Source: Lentisphaerae bacterium GWF2_44_16
GTDB lineage: Bacteria; Verrucomicrobiota; Lentisphaeria; Victivallales; GWF2-45-14
Assembly: GCA_001803225.1 (NCBI GenBank)
Contig: MHBF01000064.1
Location: 1 to 42,023, forward strand
Length of the DNA stretch: 42,023 bases
Direction: 5' to 3'
Part shown: one piece after another, positions 18,601-26,114 of the stretch
Numbering within the stretch: the stretch's first letter is position 1
Layout: each line of letters opens with the position of its first letter
The notes under the pieces: model-generated
What the model saw: the letters and a program-made list of their open reading frames with translations, nothing else
Told to the model about the DNA's origin: nothing
The model's database searches: none
Made by a program: the position numbers and the translations under genes

Positions 18601-19124
18601 CAATTATGAGGAACAATGTTTTCTACGGTAATATGGTAAGTTGCATAACGGTAAACAATTCTATTAATAGCAAATTTACTCTTTCTCATAATATAATTTG
18701 TGACCAAGTACCGAAAAAATTAAACAACACCCTTGTCAATATCGGAGATACGGGAGTCATGCGGGAAGAATATAATTGTTATTTTACGAGACTTCCTGAA
18801 GACAGAAAGAAAGTGTTCAGCATAAGAAGACCGAAAAGGGAAGAATTAACCCTCTCTGAATTTACCCGAAAAACAGGGAAGGAAACGACATCATTTTTCG
18901 CGAATCCCGGAATGAAAATTATAAAGGAGTATGAAATATATCATGGAGATATGACAGGCAGACCGCATAAGTTTGTAACACAAGAGATGAATATGGATTC
19001 TGCCGGAAATCCTGTAATTGCGTTATTTGACGATTTTTTTGCTTCAAATCCCAAATGCAGAAAAAGCAAAGACGGCAAAACAATTGGACTGGAACCGGAT
19101 AAATTTAAAATAAAGGATAAATAG
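15627..19124 (+). CDS. Secreted triple beta-helix (DUF1565-like) protein with fibronectin III domain
   Basis: A 1165-aa protein. A basic N-terminus and hydrophobic segment (residues 16-35) end at SLSAS, giving a signal peptide. Three similar modules each open with a Y/FxVxxxGxDxxxGT-type motif followed by AF/W...GDTV and GTY/GEY strands. They lie near residue 37 (YFVSTTGND), 447 (FFVRNDGND) and 825 (YHVSLKGDN), and lead into right-handed parallel beta-helix repeats rich in Asn and Ile. A fibronectin III-like domain (about 705-800; [32 protein letters not shown]) separates modules 2 and 3. Such architecture fits a polysaccharide lyase (PL6-like), an epimerase, or a binding/adhesion protein. 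GGAG stands 9 bases before the start. The gene is visibly more AT-rich than those before it. Confidence 0.8.
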   Translation: MGIINSFGKNVASFHFFKRFLKIYLLLFSISLSASEYFVSTTGNDTRSGTTKEEAFKTVAKAFSVLKPGDVLTVCPGEYFESVKCALTGTEKMPITIRAEHKGLSIIRGDQTLKAEFKKVAGLNFTYECIPPVAVKGVIERDSLSIYSSAYSKETVDKYPGTYFYDQNNKKLYLHTSTSETPERHYLTLSGIAGEYGIYIIPPEKDANAQNIIVDGLAFTGFTQDISNNTKRKGLGFGISLGKNCIIKNCTAFLNATGIIIEGLPHPSRHKETAFSEKGIDSCVIENCTGYGNYDGEGFGASILMKGTVRNSSIRNCTAFMSSKCIRLYAGVIENCSLENNTAFLPGDIWDKGNFANNNRIIGNICDKINNYTQNNIIKGNVFKTSGGPEREVVDNASALNITPVGADEINLEQHFADPEHLDYRLQSDSSFRGTGKEPFPYADNVFFVRNDGNDNGEGTSVKKAWKTLKKACKKAQAGQTVYIFPGHYDEELSPENSGKKNSPIIFRRRGTGEVFIKSINVTQKSNIEIEGINVISDNNDAILLKNSENIILTQCVAANSKNCGIMAENINDMKITHCSIIKNKTGIYLSDCTNSVLTANIFSENGSSLSADSVETLCSDYNSYNPVNTFFILRSSYFWLSDASYQLPQWIRKYSLDIHSQEAIPEFTSPEKGKFYLKNFQAFNGRGPLAMPIGPFARIRKPAVAENKDVRVFSTSSTTANIEWQTPGAPANAELHWGTDAECKNRISVSMDALLPYTMDINHYFSIIGLKPGEKYYFKAVSKIPFKTVFSNEEAYDKPEKEALKVLVSETRSFNTHKDDLAPKTYHVSLKGDNKNSGLSENTAFRNISFAATKINAGDTVIIHDGTYEEDIIIKATGDKNATITFKAENPGKVLLKGNGIIKSAFELRFKSWITLDGLYISGYVYFTPDISGCLSIIGGSNNTIKRCILDGRPVSPLMTLVAKCTQGLLIENCVFRNAWSEIVIYESPDAIMRNNVFYGNMVSCITVNNSINSKFTLSHNIICDQVPKKLNNTLVNIGDTGVMREEYNCYFTRLPEDRKKVFSIRRPKREELTLSEFTRKTGKETTSFFANPGMKIIKEYEIYHGDMTGRPHKFVTQEMNMDSAGNPVIALFDDFFASNPKCRKSKDGKTIGLEPDKFKIKDK

Positions 19125-19129
19125 AAATC

Positions 19130-19795
19130 ATGGATACATTTTCCTTAAAAAAAGTTATGGCTTTTACTCTTCTGGAATTGCTCATTGTAATTACTATAAT
19201 CGTTATTCTTACCGCCTTGCTGCTGCCGGCATTGAAAAGTGCGCGAGAAACCTCGAAAAGCATTAGCTGTTTATCCAATATAAAGCAATTGGGACTGGGA
19301 CTCAACTCATACGCGGATGATTATTCTGGATATTTTCCTGATAAGCCAACAAGCTCAGACTGTTTTCTTTCATGGGATGCGAAAATTGCCGCGTATTTTA
19401 ATCTTGATGGTACGAAATTCGTGCCTAATAGTAAGTCAACAGTCTACCTATGTCCTTCAATGCAGATAAATTATGCTTATTCAGGACGAAGTTTTGCGGC
19501 AAACAACAACTTAGGAGAAAACAGAGGACTTGATGTCGATATAAAACGCTTACCTCAAATTCTCTATCCTTCCATACTAGCAGGTCTGTTTGAAACTCCG
19601 AATTGTTCGGGTTCTTTTTTCGGTCCACGGCAAAGAAATATGTATATTGAAAATGAAACCATTAATAATAAACAGGAATTCCGGCATCGCAATGGAGAAA
19701 ATCTCCTTTTTTTTGACGGACATGCTGAATGGAAATCATATGCATGGGTCGATTCCAGAGCATGGACTGGATTATATTACAGAACTCTGAAATAG
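19130..19795 (+). CDS. Type II pseudopilin-like protein, H-X9-DG family (copy 3)
   Basis: A 221-aa protein. The leader [11 protein letters not shown] runs into [20 protein letters not shown], then [13 protein letters not shown] and [20 protein letters not shown]. Position -1 of the prepilin site is Ala rather than Gly; Glu +5 is kept. Near the C-terminus [12 protein letters not shown] is a perfect H-X9-DG signature, so this is the most canonical of the three. It starts 5 bp after the beta-helix stop, with the ribosome-binding site inside that gene, and is followed by the second DUF4838 gene. Confidence 0.92.
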   Translation: MDTFSLKKVMAFTLLELLIVITIIVILTALLLPALKSARETSKSISCLSNIKQLGLGLNSYADDYSGYFPDKPTSSDCFLSWDAKIAAYFNLDGTKFVPNSKSTVYLCPSMQINYAYSGRSFAANNNLGENRGLDVDIKRLPQILYPSILAGLFETPNCSGSFFGPRQRNMYIENETINNKQEFRHRNGENLLFFDGHAEWKSYAWVDSRAWTGLYYRTLK

Positions 19796-19861
19796 TAATT
19801 TATGATCAATTGGGAATAATAAAATATTATAAAAAAATGAATATTTATAAGGAGTTGATGG

Positions 19862-21760
19862 ATGAATAGAAGAAAATTTTATATACCCCCTGACAACAAA
19901 ACACTTTCCTTTGCGTCACTTGAATTTACACGTTACGTACAAAAGTGTGCTGGAGAAGAATTATTTTCAGAGGAAAACCGGGATGATTGCGAATTTGTTT
20001 TTGACGTTTTGAATGATACAGACGCCGCAAAAATGCCGGAAGACATTTATCATAAATTTTTACAAATAAAGTATGATGGGTTCCTTGCGGGAGTTTACAA
20101 TGGAAAAACGTATGTTTTAGCAAAAGAAGCACGCGGAGTTCTTTTCGGGATTTACAAGCTTCTGGAATTAGAATGTGGAATTGTTTTTGCCGCTCCAGAA
20201 CAGGAGTTTATTCCGACAAAACGCCTATTGAGCTTTAAGAAACCGTTGCAGTTATATAATCCTGAATTTGAGTTGCGAGGTATCGGATTGCACAATGACT
20301 GGTATAAAGTTGACTGGCTGCCCATGCTTGACTGGATGACGAAACGCGGCTTCAATTGCCTCCAGATTTTCTTGAACTCATACAAGGAACGCCGGGAAAA
20401 ACTCCTCCCTGAATTCTTGAAACGCGATACCATAGTAGATGCCGGGGCTCATTCGGCTTTTTATTTTCTGCCGCCGGAGAAATATCTTGAAAAATATCCG
20501 GAATATTATTCCCGAAAGTCGGATGGGACATTAATCGGCAAGCATCTGTGTTATGCACCTTCCCCAAAAAAAGAAGATGAATATGCCGCAAATATAATTT
20601 CATTTATAGAAAGCCATCCGGAAGTAAAGATCGTCGGTCTTTGGCCAGAAGACGGCGGTGGACGTTGCGAATGCGAAAAATGCTGTGGACAACTCGGGAC
20701 GCTTGTACCTGAATTTGTTAACAGGATAACTGATAAAATTACAGAAAAATATCCCAGTATAATGGTCAATCACCTAGCCTATAGCGTTTATACTGCCCCC
20801 CCCAAGGATATAAAATTCAACAAAAACCTGTTTGTTAACCATTGCGATTACTGGGATCGCATAATAAATCGTCCCATTAACGACTATCGCCAAGGTTCCC
20901 CGGAACTACATTCCCCCGAAGAACATCAGGAAGCACAGGCTGCCGGACGCAAATACCGAAACCATAAAGATATTTGCGAAGAACTCCAGGCATGGCGGGA
21001 AAAGTGCAAAACAACAGTCTTTTCTTATTACTCAGACTTAGAAATGAAAAGAAGATTGCTTACCGATGTCAGCAACACAATTTGCGATGATCTCAAGTAT
21101 TACAAGCGCGCCGGCATTGCCGGCTATATCGATTGCTGCTGTTATCCTCAGGATCTGACGGCTTCCATTTTCAACCTCTTTGCTCTTGGCAATTATTCCT
21201 GGACCCCTCAGATGGAAAGAAAAGAACTGTTGGAGTATTTTGCGGAGGGCTTTTGCGGCCCCGGCACAGAACCCTGTATTGTAAAATTTTATAATGCACT
21301 GGATGATATTGTTAATAAAAACTCAACGTTGGGCTTCAACACTGTCGATCTTCTCCATCGCAGCCCCCACGAGGTTGCTTTCTTCTCTGGTATCCGCGAG
21401 ACATTGATAACAGCAACAATCTCCGAATTTGCCAATGGCATAAAATTAATGAAAGAGGCTCTGGAAGAGGCAGAGAAAGTCCCGGAAAACTTCAGAAAAA
21501 ATATCACGGAACTTAAAATGAAAACCTGTGACTTGGAACTGCGCTTCAAAATGAATTTTTATTTCTATGCCGCTGAAGCATTTCTTGATCAGAATAAAAA
21601 CGAAAATGCCAGGGCAGCATTGGATAACGCTTTAACTTTCTATAAGGAACACAAAGAAATCTTTAAAAATGAGGGTTGCGGTCTATCTGCGGGAAAAACA
21701 GCAAATTTTATTGCATCTAGAATAAATCAAAGATTGAACTCTTTCGCAAATAAGCTATAA
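19862..21760 (+). CDS. DUF4838 domain protein, second copy, cytoplasmic
   Basis: A 632-aa paralogue of the 639-aa protein at 1326. Shared blocks include GVLFGIYKLLELECGIVF (N-terminal domain), FELRGIGLHNDWYKVDWLPM, GAHSAFYFLPPEKYLEKYPE and GLWPEDGGGRCECEKCC, with Cys269, Cys271, Cys274 and Cys275. There is no signal peptide. AAGGAG at 19849-19854 serves the ATG at 19862. A second DUF4838 gene in the same run may act on a related linkage or sequential product. The duplication is evident from sequence; the enzymatic role is unknown. Confidence 0.85.
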   Translation: MNRRKFYIPPDNKTLSFASLEFTRYVQKCAGEELFSEENRDDCEFVFDVLNDTDAAKMPEDIYHKFLQIKYDGFLAGVYNGKTYVLAKEARGVLFGIYKLLELECGIVFAAPEQEFIPTKRLLSFKKPLQLYNPEFELRGIGLHNDWYKVDWLPMLDWMTKRGFNCLQIFLNSYKERREKLLPEFLKRDTIVDAGAHSAFYFLPPEKYLEKYPEYYSRKSDGTLIGKHLCYAPSPKKEDEYAANIISFIESHPEVKIVGLWPEDGGGRCECEKCCGQLGTLVPEFVNRITDKITEKYPSIMVNHLAYSVYTAPPKDIKFNKNLFVNHCDYWDRIINRPINDYRQGSPELHSPEEHQEAQAAGRKYRNHKDICEELQAWREKCKTTVFSYYSDLEMKRRLLTDVSNTICDDLKYYKRAGIAGYIDCCCYPQDLTASIFNLFALGNYSWTPQMERKELLEYFAEGFCGPGTEPCIVKFYNALDDIVNKNSTLGFNTVDLLHRSPHEVAFFSGIRETLITATISEFANGIKLMKEALEEAEKVPENFRKNITELKMKTCDLELRFKMNFYFYAAEAFLDQNKNENARAALDNALTFYKEHKEIFKNEGCGLSAGKTANFIASRINQRLNSFANKL

Positions 21761-21792
21761 ATTCGTTGGTAAATAACAAAAAAGAAAATTCT

Positions 21793-22284
21793 ATGAAAAT
21801 AAAAATATACACCGCGGGCGGAACTATAGATAAAATATATTTTGACAAAAAGAATTCCTACCATATCGGAGATTCGATTCTGCAAGATTTACTGAAGGAA
21901 GGAAATGTAAACTTTGAATATGAGATAAAAGATTTCATGAAAAAAGACAGCCTGGACATGACTGATGAAGACAGATATATGCTCGCTGAAAAAATTTCAG
22001 GCGACGAATGCGACAGAATATTGGTAACGCATGGTACCGATACAATGGTCAATACGGCAAAAATACTGAAAAAAGAAATCAGAAATAAAATCATAGTCCT
22101 GACAGGTTCGATGTTTCCGGCAAGGTTCAGATCCAGCGATGCCGTCTTCAATGTCGCTTTCGCCGCCGCATCCCTCCAGCTTCTTGGAAACGGGACATAT
22201 ATCGCCATGAACGGACTGATTTTCGATCCTGATAACGCAGTGAAAAATATTCAGCTTAACCGTTTTGAAAAAATAACCCAGTAA
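21793..22284 (+). CDS. Small asparaginase-domain protein (N-terminal domain only)
   Basis: 163 aa from the ATG at 21793; a TTG nine codons earlier is less likely. It has both asparaginase signatures, YTAGGTIDKIYF (Thr11, Tyr16) and VTHGTDTMVNTAK (Thr82-Asp83), followed by VLTGSMFPARF. It stops where full-length asparaginases (about 330 aa) continue into their C-terminal domain. Stand-alone short forms are known as asparaginase domain-containing proteins; their activity is unclear to me. Its place before a deacetylase and a peptidase suggests handling of an amide or amino-acid-linked product, which is inference. Confidence 0.85.
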   Translation: MKIKIYTAGGTIDKIYFDKKNSYHIGDSILQDLLKEGNVNFEYEIKDFMKKDSLDMTDEDRYMLAEKISGDECDRILVTHGTDTMVNTAKILKKEIRNKIIVLTGSMFPARFRSSDAVFNVAFAAASLQLLGNGTYIAMNGLIFDPDNAVKNIQLNRFEKITQ

Positions 22285-22295
22285 AGAGATTGATT

Positions 22296-23699
22296 ATGGA
22301 AATTATAATTTCATTCGCGACGGAAGACTTTATCACTCCTGAACATGACGAAGTACTTTTATGGCTCGCCGAAATGCTGTCAAAAAGAGGAATAAAGGGC
22401 TGCTTTCATCTGACCGGGGATTTGGCAAGGGAACTTCGGGACAGACGCAGAAAAGACATAATCAGAGCTCTGCAAAAACATGAAATCGGTTATCACTGCA
22501 ATACTCACGGCGCGTATCCATTTATCTTTTCCGTCTGCGAAAACATGGACTGGGACAGCGCCGTTTCCCGGCTGATGGAGACTGAAGCGAAAGGCATTCA
22601 CGATATTTCCGAAATCACCGGTACTTTTCCCAAATACTTTGTGATTGAATTCGCCAGGGCCCCACAACTTATATACGCCATGCGGATGCTCGGTATAAGC
22701 ACTCTGGGCCTCTCTGAACTGCCATCCATGGAAAAACCTTTCGTCTCATATGCTGGATCCCTGTGTTATTCCGGTCCCATCATGGGACTTGAGCCGCCGC
22801 AGATGGAGCAAAAACGATTGCAGAACATGAAAAATGAATTTGACGCGCTTTACAGTAAAGCTTCTGAAGGAGAATATGACGGAATACTGAAAGTATTTCT
22901 GCATCCCTACAAACTTATCTATCCACATGCAGAGGCTTCATGGGTCAGCCGCAATGACATTTACAGAAAATATGACGTTAAAAATAAATGGCTTGTTCCC
23001 CCGCTCTTTCCTGCCAAAACTATAAAACGGCTTCATCGTGAATTTGAAGAAATAGTGGATTATATATTGGAACACAAAGGGGTTAAGTTTCTAAGCACCT
23101 CTGAACTTTCAGATAAATACAGGACAAGATATCCTTCCTTCGTAACGCTAAAATCATTACTTGAAATCGCGGAAAAGTCCATTGCAGAGACTACATTCAT
23201 AAAATCAGGCGGCATATATTACTCTCCTGCTGAAATTTTAGCCATGGCTGTTTACGCGCTGAAGGAATTTGAAAAAAACAAAAAACTTCCTGAAGAAATA
23301 ATTTACCGAAATATACTGGGGCCGGTTGAAAGTGCTCCGCCATTCAGGAAAACCGGGAAAATAAAAACAGAAAATATTCTGAAAACCATGGATAATATAA
23401 ACAGAAAAATTGATTTTCACCAGAGAATGCCTTCTCATATTGAAATTGGGAAAGACACGCTCCCTCCGGGGGGTGCCTTCAAACTTCTGATGAAGGTTCT
23501 CGTAAGTCTTTCCAAGGGCAATAAACTGCCATATCATGAGGCCGGAAGTTTTCAGGACTTTCCATCAGTATCAGAGGAAAAGTATTTTCAGACAAAGACA
23601 TTCACGCGTCCGATATATCCGGAAAACTTCACCGGGAAAAATATCTGTGTTTCCAACAAACTCCAATCATGGTCATATAAGCCTTCAATTAAAATATAA
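22296..23699 (+). CDS. NodB-like polysaccharide deacetylase family protein
   Basis: 468 aa from the ATG at 22296 (an upstream TTG gives two extra residues). The N-terminus reads IIISFATEDF, with Glu10-Asp11 where NodB enzymes have the catalytic Asp pair. EIGYHCNTHG gives the HxxxH metal-binding motif (His67, His71). The region to about residue 270 fits the NodB barrel. The C-terminal 200 residues (about 290-468) are unfamiliar, and the segment 300-410 looks helical. There is no signal peptide, so it should act in the cytoplasm on small sugars or amides. It lies 11 bp after the asparaginase-like gene and 14 bp before the peptidase gene. Classification is moderate; substrate unknown. Confidence 0.75.
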   Translation: MEIIISFATEDFITPEHDEVLLWLAEMLSKRGIKGCFHLTGDLARELRDRRRKDIIRALQKHEIGYHCNTHGAYPFIFSVCENMDWDSAVSRLMETEAKGIHDISEITGTFPKYFVIEFARAPQLIYAMRMLGISTLGLSELPSMEKPFVSYAGSLCYSGPIMGLEPPQMEQKRLQNMKNEFDALYSKASEGEYDGILKVFLHPYKLIYPHAEASWVSRNDIYRKYDVKNKWLVPPLFPAKTIKRLHREFEEIVDYILEHKGVKFLSTSELSDKYRTRYPSFVTLKSLLEIAEKSIAETTFIKSGGIYYSPAEILAMAVYALKEFEKNKKLPEEIIYRNILGPVESAPPFRKTGKIKTENILKTMDNINRKIDFHQRMPSHIEIGKDTLPPGGAFKLLMKVLVSLSKGNKLPYHEAGSFQDFPSVSEEKYFQTKTFTRPIYPENFTGKNICVSNKLQSWSYKPSIKI

Positions 23700-23713
23700 A
23701 CAAAGGAAAATTC

Positions 23714-24817
23714 ATGAATTTGAAACTGAATGAAAAAAGCATACTGAAAGACTTTATCAGTTGGGTAAAAATAGACAGTCCGAGCGGCGAAGAAGAGAAG
23801 ATAAGCAGGGAAATAATCAAACGCCTGAAAAAGGCGGGCTGCTCCGTTGAAGCCGATAAGATTGGAAACATTAAAGCCACTTTAAAGGCGTCAAGAGGAA
23901 ATGAGAAAATACCGTTTAAACTTTTTTCAGCGCATATCGACACTGTCGAGCCGGGGCGCGGGATAAAGCCTGTAGTACTGAAAAACGGGCTGATACGTTC
24001 CGACGGCAGAACAATACTGGGCGCGGACGACAAGGACGGACTCACCGCGATAATACAGGCCCTTGAATATGTGGTGAAAAATAAAATCCCTCATGGAGCT
24101 ATTGAGCTTCTTCTCAGCGTTTGTGAAGAACGCGCCACAGAGGGAAGCCGCCAGATAAAAAAAGGCTGGCTGAAATCAAAATGCGGATGGATTTTTGACG
24201 GCCCCGGCCCCATAGGCAGCATTCATCACAGTGCTGTTGGTTCCGCTGAATTCAACATAGAAATTACAGGAAAAGCCGCACATGCTGGAGCATGTCCCGA
24301 ACTTGGCATCAACGCCCTTAAAACCGCGGCAAACGCCATCGCAAGGATACAGCTTGGAAGGCTTGCGGACAATCACACTGTAAATATAGGGATTTTCAAA
24401 TCCGGCGTGGCTAAAAACATTGTTCCGCCAAACGCTGAAATAACAGGTGAAGCGCGTTCAACCGTCGTCGGCAAAATAAACGAGTCCATTTCCCTGATTG
24501 AAAAAATATTCGCGGAAGAATGCAAAAAGACAGGCGCAAAGTTCAGTTTCAAACACATGATAAGTTATTATCCCTACAAGCTTAAAAGTAATTCGGAACT
24601 GATACGCTATACATCGTCAATTCTACGTAATGCCGGCTTCACTCCTGAAGTCAAAGGCATAAAGGCCGGGACGGACGCGAACAATCTTAACAGGCTCGGC
24701 ATGGAAGTGCTGGTACTTTCCACTGGCAGAAATAAAAACCATTCCGTCGAAGAAGAGACAAATATCAGTAATATCATTGCCATGAGCAAACTGGCGATAG
24801 AGCTTATGAAAGCATGA
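23714..24817 (+). CDS. M20-family metallopeptidase, PepT-like
   Basis: A 367-aa protein of normal length for short PepT-like M20 peptidases. Metal and catalytic residues are visible: SAHIDTVEPG (His74, Asp76), GADDKDG (Asp105 as bridging ligand), CEERATEG (Glu138/Glu139), FDGPG and NKNHSVEEE near the C-terminus. The dimerisation domain lies about residues 170-275 (GKAAHAGACPELGINAL). It is a cytoplasmic aminopeptidase acting on short peptides. AAGGA precedes the start. As the last gene of the run before a terminator-like hairpin, it implies that the locus handles a substrate with peptide as well as sugar. Confidence 0.88.
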   Translation: MNLKLNEKSILKDFISWVKIDSPSGEEEKISREIIKRLKKAGCSVEADKIGNIKATLKASRGNEKIPFKLFSAHIDTVEPGRGIKPVVLKNGLIRSDGRTILGADDKDGLTAIIQALEYVVKNKIPHGAIELLLSVCEERATEGSRQIKKGWLKSKCGWIFDGPGPIGSIHHSAVGSAEFNIEITGKAAHAGACPELGINALKTAANAIARIQLGRLADNHTVNIGIFKSGVAKNIVPPNAEITGEARSTVVGKINESISLIEKIFAEECKKTGAKFSFKHMISYYPYKLKSNSELIRYTSSILRNAGFTPEVKGIKAGTDANNLNRLGMEVLVLSTGRNKNHSVEEETNISNIIAMSKLAIELMKA

Positions 24818-24859
24818 TATACTAATATATAAAAGTATTCCAACATAATTTTATCATAT

Positions 24860-24895
24860 ATACCATAAATAATTTATTTATTCATGGTATTTTTT
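24860..24895 (+). terminator. Hairpin with T-tract ending the first gene run
   Basis: ATACCATAAATAA (24860-24872) pairs with TTATTCATGGTAT (24878-24890) over 13 positions with one mismatch and a 5-base loop, followed by a run of six T (24890-24895). It lies about 40 bp after the PepT-like stop codon. The stem is AT-rich, so termination may be partial. The same sequence also forms part of a direct repeat seen again at 24957, so an operator role is a competing reading. Confidence 0.6.
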
Positions 24896-24904
24896 ATTTA
24901 CAGC

Positions 24905-24944
24905 TTGCATTATCTTCATTTATCAGATATAATTGGTATATCTG
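24905..24944 (+). promoter_or_regulatory. Promoter with inverted repeat over the -10 box
   Basis: TTGCAT (24905-24910), a 17-bp spacer and TATAAT (24928-24933) form a near-ideal sigma70-type promoter, with the same -35 and spacing as the one at 251. A perfect inverted repeat CAGATATA (24924-24931) / TATATCTG (24937-24944) covers the -10 box and the expected start, as a repressor site would. A 13-bp direct repeat ATATATACCATAA occurs at 24856-24868 and 24957-24969, either side of the promoter. Confidence 0.65.
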
Positions 24945-24990
24945 TAAAGCGTATAAATATATACCATAACCAAGCAAAGGCAGATGAATA

Positions 24991-26094
24991 ATGCAAGTAA
25001 AAGCGCATGTTTTGAGAGAAATAAAAGAACCCGTCAAAGTCCCGCTCTCCACACTCGGATACAGGGACTTTACATCAAATGAAGACTGGTATCACAATCT
25101 CATTTCGTTCACCTCTCTCAGGTATCTGAAAGAACGGGACAGCGTATTATGCGGCATGACATCGTTCGATACGGACATAATGTATGAGTTTTCATGCAGA
25201 GATAAAAAATTCAGATGCCTGGATTACGGAAAAGTAAGCGAAAAATTCGAGATAAAAATACACCGTTCACTTCATATAATGAAAGACGGCAGCGCGATAG
25301 GGGCGACAGCCTGTCTTCACAGGGAAGACCAGCGCGGAGAAGGTCCCGGCGGGCGCATATTCAGGCTCGATATAGAAAAAGCCAATTATGATTTTCTGGG
25401 TATTCCCGTGGAATACGATTATATCCAGACCATAACAGTAGATGAGAAACGCGGGCTCATATACGGTTTCACATATCCGGTTTTTAATTTTTTTGTTTTT
25501 GACATGAAAAAAAGAAAAAACAGAAGGGTTGATTACGTCGGAAGCATACCCCACATAGTGGCGCTGGACGATAAGGGCCGCTATTGGGCAACGTGGAACA
25601 ACAGGACGCATAATCTCTTCCGCTACGACCCGGACAATGACAAGATGGAATTCTTTCAGCACAATCTCCCGCAGACTAAAAATTCATGCAGCCTGATGTA
25701 TCCGGGCGCGGGCCCCATAGACGGGATGATAAACGGGGGCGACGGTTTCCTGTACATCGGCGAGGCTTATGGAAACATAGACAGACTGAATCCCGAAACC
25801 GGGGAAGTTTACGATATTGGCAAACCGCTTCCCGGCGAAACACGCATTCCCGCCCTTGAAAAAGGACCTGACGGAAGACTTTACGGGATAGCAGGTTTTC
25901 TGGGAAGATGTCATCTCTTTTCAATGGATTTGAAAAACGGAAAATTTGAAGACCTGGGGCATATAAGAGATTCAGAAACAGGAGAAGCTTTATTCATAGG
26001 ACATGACTTGTGTTTTGCCGGAGATGGGACTATTTTTATAGGAGAAACGGATACCGCCCACCGGGCCGGCTATCTGTGGGAATGTAAAATCTGA
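24991..26094 (+). CDS. Beta-propeller protein (unassigned), cytoplasmic
   Basis: A 367-aa protein without a signal peptide. Repeating strands suggest a six- or seven-bladed beta-propeller: GGRIFRLDIEKANYDFLG, DEKRGLIYGFTYP, DDKGRYWATW...LFRYDPDNDKMEFF, GDGFLYIGEAYGNIDRLNPE, GPDGRLYGIAGFLGRCHLFS and GDGTIFIGETD. The blade pattern recalls NHL/SMP-30 or oligogalacturonate-lyase-like propellers, but I see no diagnostic active-site motif. AAAGG is about 10 bases before the ATG. It is first in the second transcription unit. It may be a cytoplasmic lactonase, lyase or sugar-binding protein; function open. Confidence 0.7.
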   Translation: MQVKAHVLREIKEPVKVPLSTLGYRDFTSNEDWYHNLISFTSLRYLKERDSVLCGMTSFDTDIMYEFSCRDKKFRCLDYGKVSEKFEIKIHRSLHIMKDGSAIGATACLHREDQRGEGPGGRIFRLDIEKANYDFLGIPVEYDYIQTITVDEKRGLIYGFTYPVFNFFVFDMKKRKNRRVDYVGSIPHIVALDDKGRYWATWNNRTHNLFRYDPDNDKMEFFQHNLPQTKNSCSLMYPGAGPIDGMINGGDGFLYIGEAYGNIDRLNPETGEVYDIGKPLPGETRIPALEKGPDGRLYGIAGFLGRCHLFSMDLKNGKFEDLGHIRDSETGEALFIGHDLCFAGDGTIFIGETDTAHRAGYLWECKI

Positions 26095-26114
26095 AAATGA
26101 AAGGCTTTCTCAAA

